DNA of 64,000 bases, from the NCBI RefSeq assembly GCF_021347895.1, contig NC_067136.1, positions 6,075,066-6,139,065 of the forward strand, in the 5' to 3' direction. The position numbers were made by a program, and so were the translations under genes. This document shows, piece by piece, positions 40,141 through 53,000 of the stretch (its first letter is position 1; the number at the start of each line of letters is the position of its first letter). The stretch is from Acanthochromis polyacanthus (Eukaryota > Chordata > Actinopteri > Pomacentridae). The notes beneath the pieces were generated by a model. The model was not told the origin of the DNA, ran no database searches, and saw only the letters and a list, made by a program, of their open reading frames with translations.

Positions 40141-41075
40141 GCACCAATCAATCAATCAATCAATCAATCAAATTTTATTTATAAAGCGCCTTCCAACAGC
40201 CAAAAGGAGCACAAGGCGCTTAACAGAGTAAAATAAAATAAATAAGTAAAAGCATTTTAAGAAACACACAGTTCTAGAAAGAGCTAAGCGTCACACGCTA
40301 CACGGAACAGGTGTGTTTTCAGACGACATTTAAAAACATTTAATTCAGAAATGGACCGTAAGTGCGATGGAAGAGAGTTCCAAAGCTTAGGGCCAAGAAC
40401 GGCAAAAGAGCGGTCACCATACTTTCTATATCTTGCCCTGGGGACAACCAAGGAGGTTTGCTAGACGAGCGTAGTATCTTGGCAGGTTGGTAAATTGCCA
40501 ACAGCTCTGAGATGTGGGGGGGGCACGCCCGTTTATGGCCATAAACACGAACAACAGGACCTTGTACTGGACTCGAAAGCGCACCAGGAGCCAGTGGAGC
40601 ACTTGAAGGACCGGAGTGATGTGAGAGTATTTTGAGGAGTTGGAGATGAGACGTGCTGTTGCGTTTTGAACCAAGTGAAGTTTATGGAGGAGTGAGTGAT
40701 TAAGTCCAGCGTGAAGGGCATTAAAATAATCAAGCCCTGAGCTGATAAAAGCGTGAGCAGCCTTTTCCAAATCTGCCTGGGACAGGAATGGCTTAACTCT
40801 GCTCAGGAGCCTTAGTTGGAAAAAGCTCGCCCTTACAACTGAACTGATCTGCTTCGTAAAGTTAAGTCCCTCGCCAAAAATTACACCCAGATTCCTCACA
40901 GCAGAAGCAAATTGTGGTGTGGATGAACCAAAATCAGGGGAACTGCAGGTTGGGTCAGGACTGAAGAGAATATAATCGGTCTTTTCCAAGACATGACTTT
41001 TCTTTTCACCATGACAAAGACTTAGATGGTAGCTAACAAGGAGCTTTAAATTATGTAACAGTGGCATTATATTGA
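40141..41075 (-). mobile_element. 5'-truncated L2/Maui-type LINE, reverse transcriptase C-terminus
   Basis: The minus-strand frame 41067-40426 encodes a LINE segment following the reverse transcriptase core. Recognisable phrases are VRNLGVIFGEGLNF, KPFLSQADLEKAAHAFISS, GLDYFNALHAG and KLHLVQNATARLI. The element ends with the (ATTG)n tail, seen on the + strand as CAATCAATCAATCAATCAAT from 40145. Substitutions at conserved sites (such as DYFNA) suggest an old, dead copy. The upstream part of the LINE is missing. Confidence 0.85.
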
Positions 41076-41443
41076 CACATTCTTTTCTTATCTGTTTGTA
41101 TTCTACGCCTGCTTTGAAGGAATGTGGTTTTATCAGCTCAGAGAGGTGATTTCATCAAACCGAAGCAGCTTTGGCCTCTGAGAAACTCCTAAAACTGTCC
41201 TCGTTTGTTGAGTAAATTATGGAAGCGACCGAAGGCTTCACGTCCGTCCTGGCATTACTGTTGTGTAGCTTGAGCTGCTTGATTCTTTTGTTCTATTGTG
41301 TTTTACTCTATTATGTAGATCAACAATGAAGAGCAGTTTTAGTGTCTATAAATGTCCTGAGGAAAAAGAAGCACAACCTCTAAAGATCATGTATCATGAC
41401 CCTTTTGCTTTTCAGTAGTTTGATATTATTTACTATGATATAT

Positions 41444-41446
<3 letters not shown>

Positions 41447-41492
<46 letters not shown>
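41447..41492. repeat. (TA)n microsatellite
   Basis: About 22 TA dinucleotides in a row. Confidence 0.95.
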
Positions 41493-41494
<2 letters not shown>

Positions 41495-44400
41495 GTTAAC
41501 ACAACGAAAGATGGACCGGTTTTATATTAGGTAGCTTTGACAAACACTCCAAGGAAAAGGCAGGAAAATTTACTGCCAAAATGTGGTTTTACTCCATATT
41601 TAACTCCTAAAACAGCGAACCAATGAATTAAATTATTTAGTTCTACTTTTACAATCACCTTAACGACATCTTTGCTTGCACCAGGTTGAAGGATGTACTT
41701 GAATAAAGTCACAACAGTACTTCTCCCTATATTGAATGTAATGACAGAAAAAACGACCAAATTATACATGTGTGTTTGTCTATTGCTGGATGTTTTTATT
41801 TCATTGTGTATTTTGTGCCTGCACGTCTTTGGATGTAAGTTTTCTTCATGTCTTTGTGTGATTTGAAACTTTACCTCAGAACAACTTAACACACCAAATG
41901 AATTACTTCATTGGTAAAAAATGTACAAAAACAACCAGAGTCGTCTGTGTTTAGGAGTTGTGTTGATAATGAAATTAATAATAATAAATAATAATCATAA
42001 TAAATTACCTTTAAAGAGTTTCTATAGGGCAGTTCTTGAAGTCAAAACACTTGGTACGCATCTTATGGACATCAATATAACCGTCTCGAAGCCTTTGAGG
42101 CTAACAATTTAGCGAGCTAACGGACATGACCGTAACATAAGAGATGCATAAGGCATTGTGAAATGAGGCGTCCATTAGTAAGGATAGTTTTTCTTAGACG
42201 TTACGCAATTAAGGGAAAAAAATGGCATCCACTATTTCTAAAAAATACAAACAGACTTTTCTTGGTAAACACACAATATTTGACCAACTGCTAATGCTAG
42301 GAGATTGCTAGCAAAGATTTTAGTTTGCTAGCATTTGTATCAAAGTTCTGGAACAAAATAATTTAAAAGGTAGCACACTAATATATTGGTTTTGTGTCAT
42401 AACATTGCTGAAAAAGTTAGCATTATAGCTCCATACTGGTGTTATGCTAACATACTGACCTGATAGTGGAGGCTTTAGCTTGCTAAAAGCAAAAGTTTTA
42501 GCTAGCTAATGTTTGTTTCAAAGTTCTGGAACAATGCACAAAAAAATTGTTTCACCCATGCTATATACTAAAAGCTCTTGCTACAATGCTAGCATGTTGG
42601 TTGAAGAAGTTTTCACCAGCTTATGTTGATACAGTCAGATCTGGAAAGAAGAATTAGTGATTGTTAAAATGATTTTTTAACTATTAAATGACCCTCTATG
42701 CACAAAAGAATTATTTACCAGTGCTATAAAATTGTTTAACCAATTCTAAATGCTATTTTGAACTTGCTAAAAGCTCTTGCTACAACATTAGCATGCTAAC
42801 TGTCATCACATTACAAGGTATTATGTTAATATATTGATTTTCTGTCATAAAATTGACCTAAAAAGTTAGCATTATAGTGCCACACGGGGTGTTAATGCCT
42901 ACATGTTGACATGACAGTGGAGGCTTTAGCTAGCAAAAAATAGAAGTTTGCACAAGCTAACATTTTAGCTAGCTAATGTTTGTTTCAAAGTTCTGGAACA
43001 AATACACAAAGTCATTAATTTACCAGCACTATAAAATTGTTTCACCTATGCTATATACTATTTTGGAGCTAAAAGCTCTTGCTTAAAATGTTAACATGCT
43101 GCTCGAAGAAGTTTTTTACCAGCTATCGTTGTTAAAAGTCTGGAAAGAAGCTGTAGCAATTGTTATAATTATTATTTAACTATTAAATTATCCAATATAC
43201 ATTAAAAATTGCTTAACAATGCTATATACTATTTTAGCAATGCACTCCTAGCTCTTGCTACAGTGTTAACTTGTTAGCTATCACATAACAAGGTAGCATG
43301 CTACTATATTCAACTGTCATAGATTGTGCTACAAGTTTGCATTTTAGCGTGAGCATTAAGCATTGATGCTAACATTTTAGCATGCTAGAGGCTCCAGTTT
43401 GTATCTTTTGATGTTCGACATTCAAGGCTAATTTTTAAAGCAATTTTTAAAGAATTTTCTGAATCACTGCGCTTTTGTACGTCGGCATTAAAATATCTGT
43501 CAAGTTGGAAATCAGAAATGACTGCCTTTTTTCTTTTTCACTGCACGAAACTGCACACAAAAGCATAAAATGAACTCTAATACAGGTAAATGTTCCTGAT
43601 AATAAAGCGTTTCTGTTTCTGTGATGATAATTAAAAGTCAAACGCAACACGTTTCCTCCATTTCTGGCTTCCGTCTCCATTCATAAACCGTCACAACTTC
43701 CTTCACAGAAGACTTTGGTTTGTTCGTTTCATCCGTTGCTTCTGTCAGTGTTTCTGTGTGTTAAAACTGTAGAATACATTTCTGCATCACGTGTTTCTCT
43801 GCATATGTCTAAACTTTTTCTTTTCTTTAATGAGACTTTGCTGTTCGGTGTGTGGAAGATTTATTGTTGAACCCAAATGATCGGCTTACGGTTAGCGGTG
43901 GAGATCCACATGGTGCAATAAAATGAAAACAGAAGAAGATTCTTCATTCTCAGTGATTTTTCTTTCCTTGTTTGATAACTGTTGCCACATTTATGTCCCT
44001 CCTTTTAGTTCTCTTTCTCGTTTTTCTTTCAGAGCACAAAAGAGGTTGTGTTTAGATACAGTATGAGTGTAATTTATTGATTTTAAAACCAATAATCAAG
44101 GCTTTCAGTCTGTTGCAATAGTAATAATAGAAAAGGTGCTTCACCTTTTCGCCCAGAAAATGCTTTTTCCTCCCGATGACAGTCCTCGCCAAGGAAAAGA
44201 CAAGATAAGGACTGTTTTTGTGTTTAACTTGACAGAAAACCAAATCATAGACCGTGTTGTGTGAAATGTTGAGTGTTCTCGAGCATCGTTTCTTTTTAAG
44301 GTCAACTGAAAAGATGATTGTCTTTTTCTCATCGATCCAGTTTCTGTAAATATCTGGAAACAGGAATCACATGAGCATCTCCAGACATCAGAGGACTTTG

Positions 44401-44560
44401 TAACTTCTACAAAAAATGAAAAAATAGCAAAAACATAAGAAAGGATTCAGAGGAGGAAGCACTAAATAGAAAAAAAAGCTAATTGAAAAAATAGAGTTGC
44501 CTAGAAAACCTGTTAACTTTAATGTTACGAGTACCTGAAAAGAATAAAATCCAAACCAAA
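41493..44560. other. Intergenic DNA rich in GCTAGC/TTAGC words
   Basis: Between about 42250 and 43400 phrases like TTTTAGCTAGCTAATGTTTG and AAAGTTCTGGAACAAA recur two or three times at spacings of about 200-450 bp. This indicates an old tandem duplication of a longer unit. No gene is supported. An AATAAA is at 43917-43922. Confidence 0.5.
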
Positions 44561-44579
44561 CAGTTTTGTTGGCTACCAT

Positions 44580-46720
44580 TAAATTGCAGATTCTGTTGTT
44601 TAGGCTAGCTAACCTGAACATTTAGCTTATCTGAAACTGATAGTTGGCAAGATGTGTTTTGGCTATTTAACAAAAAACATAGCTAACTCCAAATCTGTTT
44701 TATGTATAAAGAAAACATTAGCAAACCCCAAATTTGCTTTAGCTAACAAACACAAATGTTAGTTAAACCTAATTTGGTTTTATATGTCAAAATAAAATGT
44801 TAGCTAACCCAAAATTTGTGTTAGCTATTTAACCAAAACGTTAGCCCACCCAACTTTATTTTGACGATCAAACAATAATGTTAGCTAACCCCAGATTTCT
44901 TTTATCAATCAAACCGAAGCATTAGCTAACTCCAAATTTGTTTAAGGTTTTTACCAAAAACAATAGCTAACCCCAAATTTGTTTTAACTATTAAACAGAA
45001 ATGTTAGCCTTTCCCAATTTGTTTTAGCTATTTAACAAAAATTTTGGCTATCCACAGAATTTTTTTAGCTATTTAACAGAAACATTAGCTAACCTCTAAT
45101 TTGTTTTATCTCACAGAAATGTTAGCTAGCTCCAAATATGTCCTACCGAACAAGCTCAGCAGGGAAACAGAAACTTTAGTTAGCCTTTTAAAATTTTTTA
45201 AAAGATAGTGAAGTAGTTTTCTAAATGTAGATGGTTCCAAACCAAAATGTTTAATATATAAATGTATTAGAAAACCTAAACAAGAATACTTTATGACATC
45301 AAAGTAAACTGTTAGCCATCTAAGCTAAACTTTTAGCTAACCTGAACAAAATCGTAGCTAAACCGAATGTTTATCCAGCATTTTTGATGAACACAATTAA
45401 AATAAGATGTCTAATTAATGTATTTTCACAATGAAGGCATCCTGTGTGTGTATTCTGTTATTAGATGTAAATTACAGCTCCAATATATGTGGGTTGTCCA
45501 GAATTATTGAGTGAAGTGTGTGCAATATATTTCAAAAGCCATAATCTTTTTTGCTAGTTGCCTTTACACACTCCAGGAAAGCTTATTCCTTCCCTGTAAA
45601 TGCGTAGATTCTCACCAGAAACGCACCAGATGTCCTCTGGATGTGGGATAGTCTCAGCTTGTTCCATAAGTCTGCAGTTTAAACCGGAGATTTTCCACAA
45701 AATATTTACATTTTGTCACAACATTTGTTGCCAAAGGTAAAATTGTTCACAAACATGAAACTATTGGAGAGAGTCTTTAAAAATGTGAATTATTGATGCT
45801 TCTGGTGTGTTTGTGGCATTAAAAGTCCTCTCTATCCCCGCTAGCCTCTAATCTGATAATTAATGTTAGAAAAAAGACTGGCTTGGCCAATAAGAGACAA
45901 ATGACTCCATCAATCAGGAGCGTTGTGAATAAAAGTCTGTACGCTTCATTTTCTCAAGCTTCTGATTTGAATAAAAACCGCAGAAACGGATTTACTTGTG
46001 TGAAAGGTTGTGTTTGGTTTGGATTAATTGTTGATATTTTGATCTATCAGCACGAAGTCTCTGTTCAAACCTGAGAACTCAATAAATCTGAACTGAAATA
46101 AGTTAATTTGGTCTTTCTTTGCCTCATTGTTCTGGGTTCAGTGTTGATTTTTAGTTCAACCTTTGGGAACATTTGGACCAATATTACAGATAAACCAGTG
46201 ACTCATTTTGGCAGCTTTGAGGTTTGGAAACTTTCTAGAAACAGTCAGACGAACATTAACTTGTAAATATTTGTGTTTGTTCACTAAAATCTGGTCCAAT
46301 TGGTGGTTTTTATGAAGCAACTAAACAATATTTTTTGTTGTTAATCAAAACTGTCATTTAAAAAACAATGTAAAACACTCTCAGAACTACATTTCCCATC
46401 AGCCCCAGCTGCTGTCAGGCACAGGTGTGGCTACTTTAGCACTCTTGCCATTTATTGCCCAAAATTTGATTTAATTGGTAAAACTAGCGAGCTAATTCAA
46501 ACTTTATTAGCCAATGGGAGCTGGGAATGAAACTTTGTAAACATCAGACTGTTGAGGTCAAATACATTTCATGTTTAAGTGTAAAAATGCCCAAAATAAA
46601 ACTGTTTGTTTACGTCTGAACACCTGAACTTGCTGCTAACTCGAGCAATTATGTGTTCAGCATAGCGTAAGTCGGCCACTAAAGAGAAACAGTAGCTAAC
46701 CCAAGATTTGTTTTATATAA
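44580..46720 (+). repeat. TTAGCTAACCCCAAATTTG degenerate array, left part
   Basis: A unit of about 40 bp (GTTAGCTAACCCCAAATTTG then TTTTAGCTATTTAACAGAAA) repeats clearly from 44640 to 45180 and reappears at 46690-46720. Each unit holds the palindrome TTAGCTAA. 45400-46680 is ordinary A/T-rich DNA. Confidence 0.75.
46383..46404 (+). promoter_or_regulatory. ZNF143/THAP11-like motif
   Basis: AACTACATTTCCCATCAGCC resembles the ACTACAATTCCCAGCATGC promoter element bound by ZNF143 and THAP11. The right half departs from the consensus, and no gene start is evident nearby. Confidence 0.3.
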
Positions 46721-47674
46721 TAGACCCTTTATTTGTTTACAAACATTGTGACGTTTTTTGTGGGGGGCTTATGCTGGAGGCAAAAGCGGAGCGAGAAGTC
46801 AAGCGGGACTGGGAGTATATAGTTTGCGCTGGGAGTTTGCGCTGCAAACTCGAGCATTTTTAACCCGTTAAACTTCAGTGTACCGCCGGCGGTACACTTA
46901 CTAATTTGCATAGGAATTTAAAGAATGTCCGAAGGCTGCAAACGCGATTATACAAACACTATACACTGATGGAAAGCTTAGATTCTCATGAATCCGCCGG
47001 TATAAACCACTTTCAGATGCGATTACCACAGCGGGTGATATAAACACATTTGTCCGACAAAAACAAATATTCATCCATCCGTTCTCTATACACGGCTTCA
47101 ACGCACACAGCGCGACTCACATTTCCGGGTTCATTATTACACACAGATGAAAATATTCCACAAAAAACGGCCATAATCCAACCTTGGACATCCAGACGAC
47201 ACAAGCCAGTAAACTATTTTGTCCAAAACATGTCCTGAAGTCGGTATATAATCCACGAATAGGTCGTTTTCAAGGAAATGCACCTCGCGATGCGCGTCCA
47301 ATATGCCCTGTATTTCTCGTCATATTTTTTTATTTAAAAATAGAATATTAGCAATTTTTTGTACTGAAAATGGCTGGAATTGACTGCAGCTGATCGTCTC
47401 TGTCCAGTCTTTTCGCCTCAGTGCATTTAACCACAACTGTCTTCGTTCCCTCTGAGCACGAGTGTTCGGTGGAATCCTATAAAACTTTAATTTGCGTTCG
47501 CCAATGTCATTCCTCCTATTCTGGCATCCAAAAACACAGCAGGACGACATTTTAGAAAAGTTGATAGAGCCTAGTCCTTCAGTCTTTCGCCTTTCGGTCA
47601 CGGCCGCGGGCTTCCTCTTTTGCCTCCAGCTAAAGCTGTGACGTCATTTGTGACGTGGGTCATTAAAGGGTCTA
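46721..47674 (-). mobile_element. THAP-bearing DNA element 1, TAA-flanked
   Basis: A 954-bp insertion splits the TTAGCTAA array. The ends are TAGACCCTTTA and its reverse TAAAGGGTCTA. TAA lies outside both ends (46718-46720 and 47675-47677). The subterminal GCTGGAGGCAAAAG is also present in inverted form on both sides. It contains the start of a THAP-domain protein on the minus strand and a core shared with the element at 54.9 kb. A 3-bp TAA duplication suggests a PIF/Harbinger-like target. THAP domains are known from P, Kolobok and ISL2EU elements, so the class is open. Confidence 0.8.
47320..47550 (-). CDS. THAP-domain fragment in element 1
   Basis: From the Met codon at 47550 the peptide reads MSSCCVFGCQNRRND, then FYRIP and RRQLWLNALRRKDW. 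These are the first two zinc-binding cysteines, the hydrophobic FYRIP strand and the Trp-containing helix of a THAP (C2CH) DNA-binding domain. The later Cys-x2-His is missing because the frame ends early. In full-length elements this domain precedes the transposase, which is absent here. It is probably non-functional or a truncated DNA-binding protein. Confidence 0.75.
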   Translation of the reverse strand: MSSCCVFGCQNRRNDIGERKLKFYRIPPNTRAQRERRQLWLNALRRKDWTETISCSQFQPFSVQKIANILFLNKKI

Positions 47675-48065
47675 TAAAAACAAAATTTGTTTTAGCTATG
47701 AAACAGAAGCATTAGCTAACCCCAAATTTGCTTTATGTGGCAAAACAGAAATGTTAGCTAACTCCCAAATTTATTTTAGCTATTAAACAGAATAATTTGC
47801 TAACCCCAAATTTGATTTCACTACGAAACAAAAATGTTAGCTAAGCCAAATTTGTCTTAGCTATTTAATAAAAATGTTAGCTAACCCAAATTTGTTTAAA
47901 CCATTGAATAAAAAAGTTAGCTACCCTAAATTTGTTTTATCTATTTATGAAAAGCGTTTGCTAACCCCAGATTTATTTGAGCTGTCAAACTAAAATGTTA
48001 GCTAACCCCCTAATTCATTTCACCCAATAAATAAAACCACAAGCTCAGCCGTGAAACAGAAACTA
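47675..48065 (+). repeat. TTAGCTAACCCCAAATTTG array, right part
   Basis: This continues the array on the far side of element 1, with about ten more 40-bp units (for example GTTAGCTAACCCCCTAATTC near 47998). It then fades into plain sequence before cfi. Confidence 0.75.
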
Positions 48066-48494
48066 CAGCTAATCTTTAAATTAAAAAAAACCCCAAGTGA
48101 AACTAATTTTCTAAATGTTAGATGGTTCCAAACCGATATGTTTAATCTATAAACATGTTAGCAAACCTAAACAAGAGTGTTTTATGACATCAAAGTAAAC
48201 TGCAAATCTTTTCCTGTGACATCTGAATATTGATCATAATGAGCAGAATACGAGCTAAGAAGCAGCTTTTCTAGGATCCACAGCTTTAAACAGCTACTTT
48301 ACTAAGCTTAGAGTTTAAAAATTGGTGTTTTCTTGTGTTTGCTGATTGGTCTGTCATGTTTACTGTTGGGAGTCTGTCAACACGGAGCAGATAATGATTG
48401 ATGGAGGACGTCATTGTGACCACTGGAGTCTGTTCGACAACAACAGAAGGAGAATATTAGTTTATTTTGTTTTACTTTGGACTAAAGCAGGCGG

Positions 48495-48965
48495 ATGATG
48501 TTTGTCAGGATGGTTTCAGTTTCTCTCCTGTTGCTGTTGCTGTCCGTCCTGGTGAGTTATCTCCTGTTTAATTCGTTTATTTACACATTTAAATTCTTTC
48601 TCTGCAGCTTTAGGTGTGTAAATGAAGGGAATATGCAGTTTTATACCACCGTCATGTATGAGTGTTCCTTAATGAACTGTCACTGATGAGAGTTTTTATG
48701 TTTTTAGATCTGAATCTGTTCTAATTCTTCTGAACTGCATTCTGCTGAAATTTATTTCTCCTCCAGTTTTCAGCTCAAAGTTTCGCTGTAAAGACGGACG
48801 AGTTTCTCGGCCCTCCAGAGTGTCTGGAAAACAGGTGAGTGCTCTCTGATTGGCTGAGCTTGTTTGCTTGTTTATTTGTTGATTGTGTCTGTTTTATTCT
48901 TCAGGTTTACTCGTGAATTGTGTGACTTGGTGTTCTGTCCTCCATGGCAGCGCTGCTTCAACGGA
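48495..48965 (+). pseudogene. cfi: Complement factor I (cfi) 5' exons, interrupted in exon 3
   Basis: Exon 1 (48495-48551) encodes a leucine-rich signal peptide ending at donor CTG|GTGAGT. Exon 2 (48767-48834) encodes FSAQSFAVKTDEFLGPPECL plus ENR. Exon 3 starts at 48905 and gives FTRELCDLVFCPPWQRCFNG. The pattern C-x9-C-x4-C, then CPPWQRC, is that of the factor I FIMAC domain. Factor I is a secreted plasma protease that cleaves C3b and C4b with cofactors. After about 48965 the reading frame continues into unrelated sequence, and the expected Cys-rich continuation, SRCR, LDL-receptor and trypsin domains are nowhere in the window. The gene is therefore broken by insertion or rearrangement, is a partial duplicate, or continues beyond about 15 kb of mobile DNA. 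Splice sites and frame up to the break are intact. Confidence 0.8.
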
Positions 48966-49400
48966 CTCCAAGCCTTACATTGGGCTTCCTCATTTGCAGA
49001 ACTTCACAAGTAAGCTTTCCATAGCCCACCACCATGAGATAAGAATCAAAGCTTGTCTGGGAATAGCTTTTTGCCACCGCTTGTTAGATCAACTGTCAAA
49101 AGTATTCAACTCTGCACCTGCAGCGTGGGTTAGTCACACACAGACAATTTACACACCAAAAACAGCTTGGGTCAAAATTACCAGAGGAAACCCGATGCGT
49201 GCAAAAGGTGTTTCAGCCAAATTAAAATAATATCATGATAATTGTGCTTAACGATAGTCCCCATCGAAATTAGGAAAGTCATGAAATGATTAAGCAAAAA
49301 ATAAAGTAACTATCAGTTTTTGACACACGGGAATGGTCAAATTACCCCAAGATAATAGAAGGTTAAGCCGAACACTGGCAGTCCACTACAACCCATTGAA
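48966..49400. other. Foreign sequence following the cfi break
   Basis: No similarity to the complement family is seen. A + frame running to 49230 is an accidental extension. The stretch probably belongs to the mobile element whose finger-encoding exon lies at 49.4-49.6 kb on the minus strand. Confidence 0.4.
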
Positions 49401-49425
49401 NNNNNNNNNNNNNNNNNNNNNNNNN
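49401..49425. other. Assembly gap (25 N)
   Basis: Twenty-five undetermined bases. The true length is unknown, and the gap falls in the C2H2-finger frame. Confidence 1.
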
Positions 49426-49597
49426 AGCACTGAAAAGCAGTAACGGTCTTCTCCACAGTAACAGGAGCAGAAATATTATGCCTCCGGTAGAAATGAGCCT
49501 TAAACGCGCCATATCTACAAAATGTCTGCTTGCAATCGGCTCCAACGCACTTAAATAGACAATGTGGTTCATTTCGATGAAGTTTGCAATGAAGCAC
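49426..49597 (-). CDS. C2H2 zinc-finger fragment of a mobile-element protein
   Basis: The minus-strand frame reads FKCVGADCKQTFCRYGAFKA followed by HFYRRHN: Cys-x4-Cys, a spacer, then His-x4-His, which is a C2H2 finger. A second HC-x-LH cluster lies just before it. Such N-terminal fingers are common in uncharacterised proteins of fish DNA elements. A minus-strand donor (TTGAG|GTAAGC) at about 49960 may end an upstream exon of the same unit. The assembly gap prevents reading further. Confidence 0.45.
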
Positions 49598-50055
49598 ATA
49601 ACCTTTTCAACGTATTAACGGACTTGCGACAGAAATACAACTAACATGTCCCTAGCCAACAAAACTAGCCTCTTGATGTTCAACACCAAACCTAATTTAC
49701 TCGTTGCTAACAAAATCAATTCATTAATTTAACCCACCCGAACTGATACTGTGAGGACAACAAAACCTGCAGACAAGGCATCTTAGCGAGTTGAAAATAA
49801 ATGTAAAGTTAGCTTCGGTAGGTCTACCTACATGGCTAACCTGACCTGGCAAAAACAGACGTAAAGTAAGCTAGCACTCATGTAATTACAAACTTAAACG
49901 AACCTTCAACAAGCCGTTTTCTCTCATACTCCAAAAAATTGAGTGGATATACGCTTACCTCAAGACCAGAGTTTTCCCCAGAAATTTGCCACTTTTGTTG
50001 GTATGTCCCACCAAAGCTGCGTTGGGCGTAGAAAACGCGCGATGATGCAACTGCG

Positions 50056-53000
50056 TGACCCGGTGTTCTAGATTAACTGGTGATCCGATCAACTGGTGAT
50101 ATTCAGTGAACAAGACAGCTGTTACAACGGCAATACATAGCATAGGTGACTGTGTTGATGCCTGTTCAAAACACACAAATGTCAATAAATTGTTCCAAAA
50201 TGTTCTTGTTGCAGCTTTAACATTGTTGTTTTTGCTCTGTTTGGACTCACGGGTGTTCAGTCCACCAGTAAAATACTTGGTTTAATGAGGACTTCCACCT
50301 AACGGAGAGGAAATATCGCTTCGCTGCGGTAGAGCGTGACGATCAGATTAACTGGTGACAGCCTGTGGCCTCAGTCCGACGGTCAGACAGAAACAGCAAG
50401 AGAAGTTCTAATACCGTTTTCAAAGCTTACTACGATAAACCAGACGGACCTGAGTTGTTCTACTTTTAAACAGATTTTAAGTGAAACAATGACATCATAT
50501 AAACCATCTGACCGCATTCTAACCAGAGGTTTCACATTCCAGCCTTCAGAACGTCGATATGCTTCATCTATTTCCCCCCGTTATTCAGGATTTATTTATT
50601 TTACTGGGGCATTGCAAGTTATAATCAACATTGTATTCTATAGAATCAATGCATTGTGACTTTATGGAACGCAAAATTAAAGGTATTTTATTTCTAAAGA
50701 CCTAGAACAATAATATAGACGAGGATGTTTATTCTACAAACCTTAACGAGCCCACCCTTGAACTATATAGCTAGCTGCTGTTTCAAACAAGATCTCACAA
50801 CTCAAGACGTGAAACAATAAAATAAGAATGAATAAAAACAGACCAAATAAGATCATCTTGCTGAATTGTTCTAACCATAAGTTCCATCTGCAGATTCCCT
50901 CTCAGACTAAAAACTGCCTCTTCACTGAACACCTTTACACTTATATATACTTATGACTACCAATAGCTGTGAATACCCCCATTTTATTAGCTTTATTTGA
51001 CAGGTAAATAGAGAGGGACGGAAAAGTAGGGAGAAAACCTACAGTAGGAAGCCGTGAGCTGGAGTTGAACCCGATCCACTGCGTCGGGTTTATAGATCTC
51101 CTGTTGAGTCAGCTGAGCTAATGCCCCAGTGTATGTGATATACTGAAAGGAATCGGTGTCTTTTCTCAATGACATGTCAGTTTAGAGTAGTATGACACAA
51201 CAAAGTTCTGCTGCTGGTTTGAACATGAATGTCCTGTGAATTTAGCTAAACTGCTGCATTTCAAATCCAATACGTTAAATACTGCTGGGCTGTTTTGGTC
51301 ATATTTTGACGTTTGTGTTATTTAAATAAGACAGTGTAGCTACAATGTGATCTAAACCTGTCAATACTGTATCAATATATTAATGTTATATGTTGTGAAG
51401 CACGGAGATATGGGATCCCAAACCAGCCATTTATAGGGGCTGACTGGGATCTCATAGAAGGGGGTGTTGTGAAGCATGGAGATATGAGATCCCACAAAGG
51501 GGAGACTCTGACAGAAAACAGCTAAATAAGGGAACATTGTGATATAACTGTGATTTAGGATCAGATTATGCCATAACCTAATGAATGAGTTTGAACTAAC
51601 CAAGTGTCTATTCTTACATTCTTTAATGTTGAAACTGTGTAGAAATCAGAACAGCAGCTCACTGTGAAAACTGATGTTTTTGATAGATTTGACTAAAATA
51701 AGGAACTTATGCTTTATGAAATGGGAATGCTTTTAAGAGTTTTGATTACTATTAAACTGAGATGTTTTAGAAAGAGGTTTGACTACTGTTAAAATAAGAG
51801 GGTTTTAACCTGGTAAAGAGGTGAGAAGTCACGAGTTAAGTGAACTAGGGTCAAATGTTCACCGTAAAGATTAAACTCAGAATAGATTGGGTTTTTTTAA
51901 TAAGTCTGTACACATTGTCCAAAAGATTGCACAATGGGATGCCAGCGACAGTTAGAGGCTGACATCCGCTTTTCCATTTCCTGATCAGGAGCCTGTGCTG
52001 AGTTGCAGACAGGAGAGATCAGGGGGGGCAAGATGGGCTGTCTGGACAGTCCAAACAGATGGTTTCAGTTCCTTAAAAGTGGAGGTGATCATGCGGTCAG
52101 TGTATGGGGCAAGTGTGCGAGTTGGGAGGGGGTAAAGATACAGTAAACTATAAATTACATCTGATCGAGATGCAAGTTGGGAGATTGTTGCGGGTATCTG
52201 CCTGGGTGCAATCCAGACATCAGTCTGAGCACAGGGGATGATTACCACGTAACTCGGACAGGGAATTCAACATGATCTGCAAAGGAATAACTGTTCTGAT
52301 GGAATTATGGACCAAAGTACTGCGTTTCCTGCAGTGTTGGAGGATTACTGAACTGTGATCTGGAAATAATGCTGTCTGAAGGAACATTACTGAACTCTAT
52401 TTTCCATGTGAGGAATACTGGACCAAACAACAAAAATGGATATATGCAGATCTAAATCTGGTCCGGACCCCCGTCCACTTCCCCCTGGGCCCCGGCGGGT
52501 CTCAGGTGAGCAGCCGGGTGTGGCCACACCGTGACTGCTCTCCCTCCAAATTATGTAATCTGGGTGAATATTACTTCTCTTTATGAAAGCATAGTTCCAC
52601 TTATGAGTCGTGTTAAACAATTGAAAGAATAGTGATGTTTGATTAACTGTCTGATGATTTATTGGCTATGCTTTTGCCCTGCTAAAACTATATTAATAAA
52701 GCATTATTCTGCAATTAAAGACAACAAATTGCAAGTGCTATTTTTATCCCTGAATGAATACTTATACATGTAGCTCTGGATGTAAAAAGTCAGATTACTG
52801 CGTGCATAACAATAGCAAGGTTCTGAAAGGTTACCTAATCATAGGGGTCAGGTTGGCCCAGTATAAACATATCCTAGAGGTTGTCTATATGTCCATAATC
52901 TCTGAATTAAACCTCGCAACTTACCAAGTGTCAGATCTATGAGAGGAAAAGCTGCCGTTAACAGGTGTGTCTGGTGGTTAAATTTAACTATACCGAAGTG

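Noticed and set aside
48883..49230. 115-residue frame over cfi exon 3
   Set aside because: It is in a different phase from the spliced cfi exon and runs into foreign sequence.
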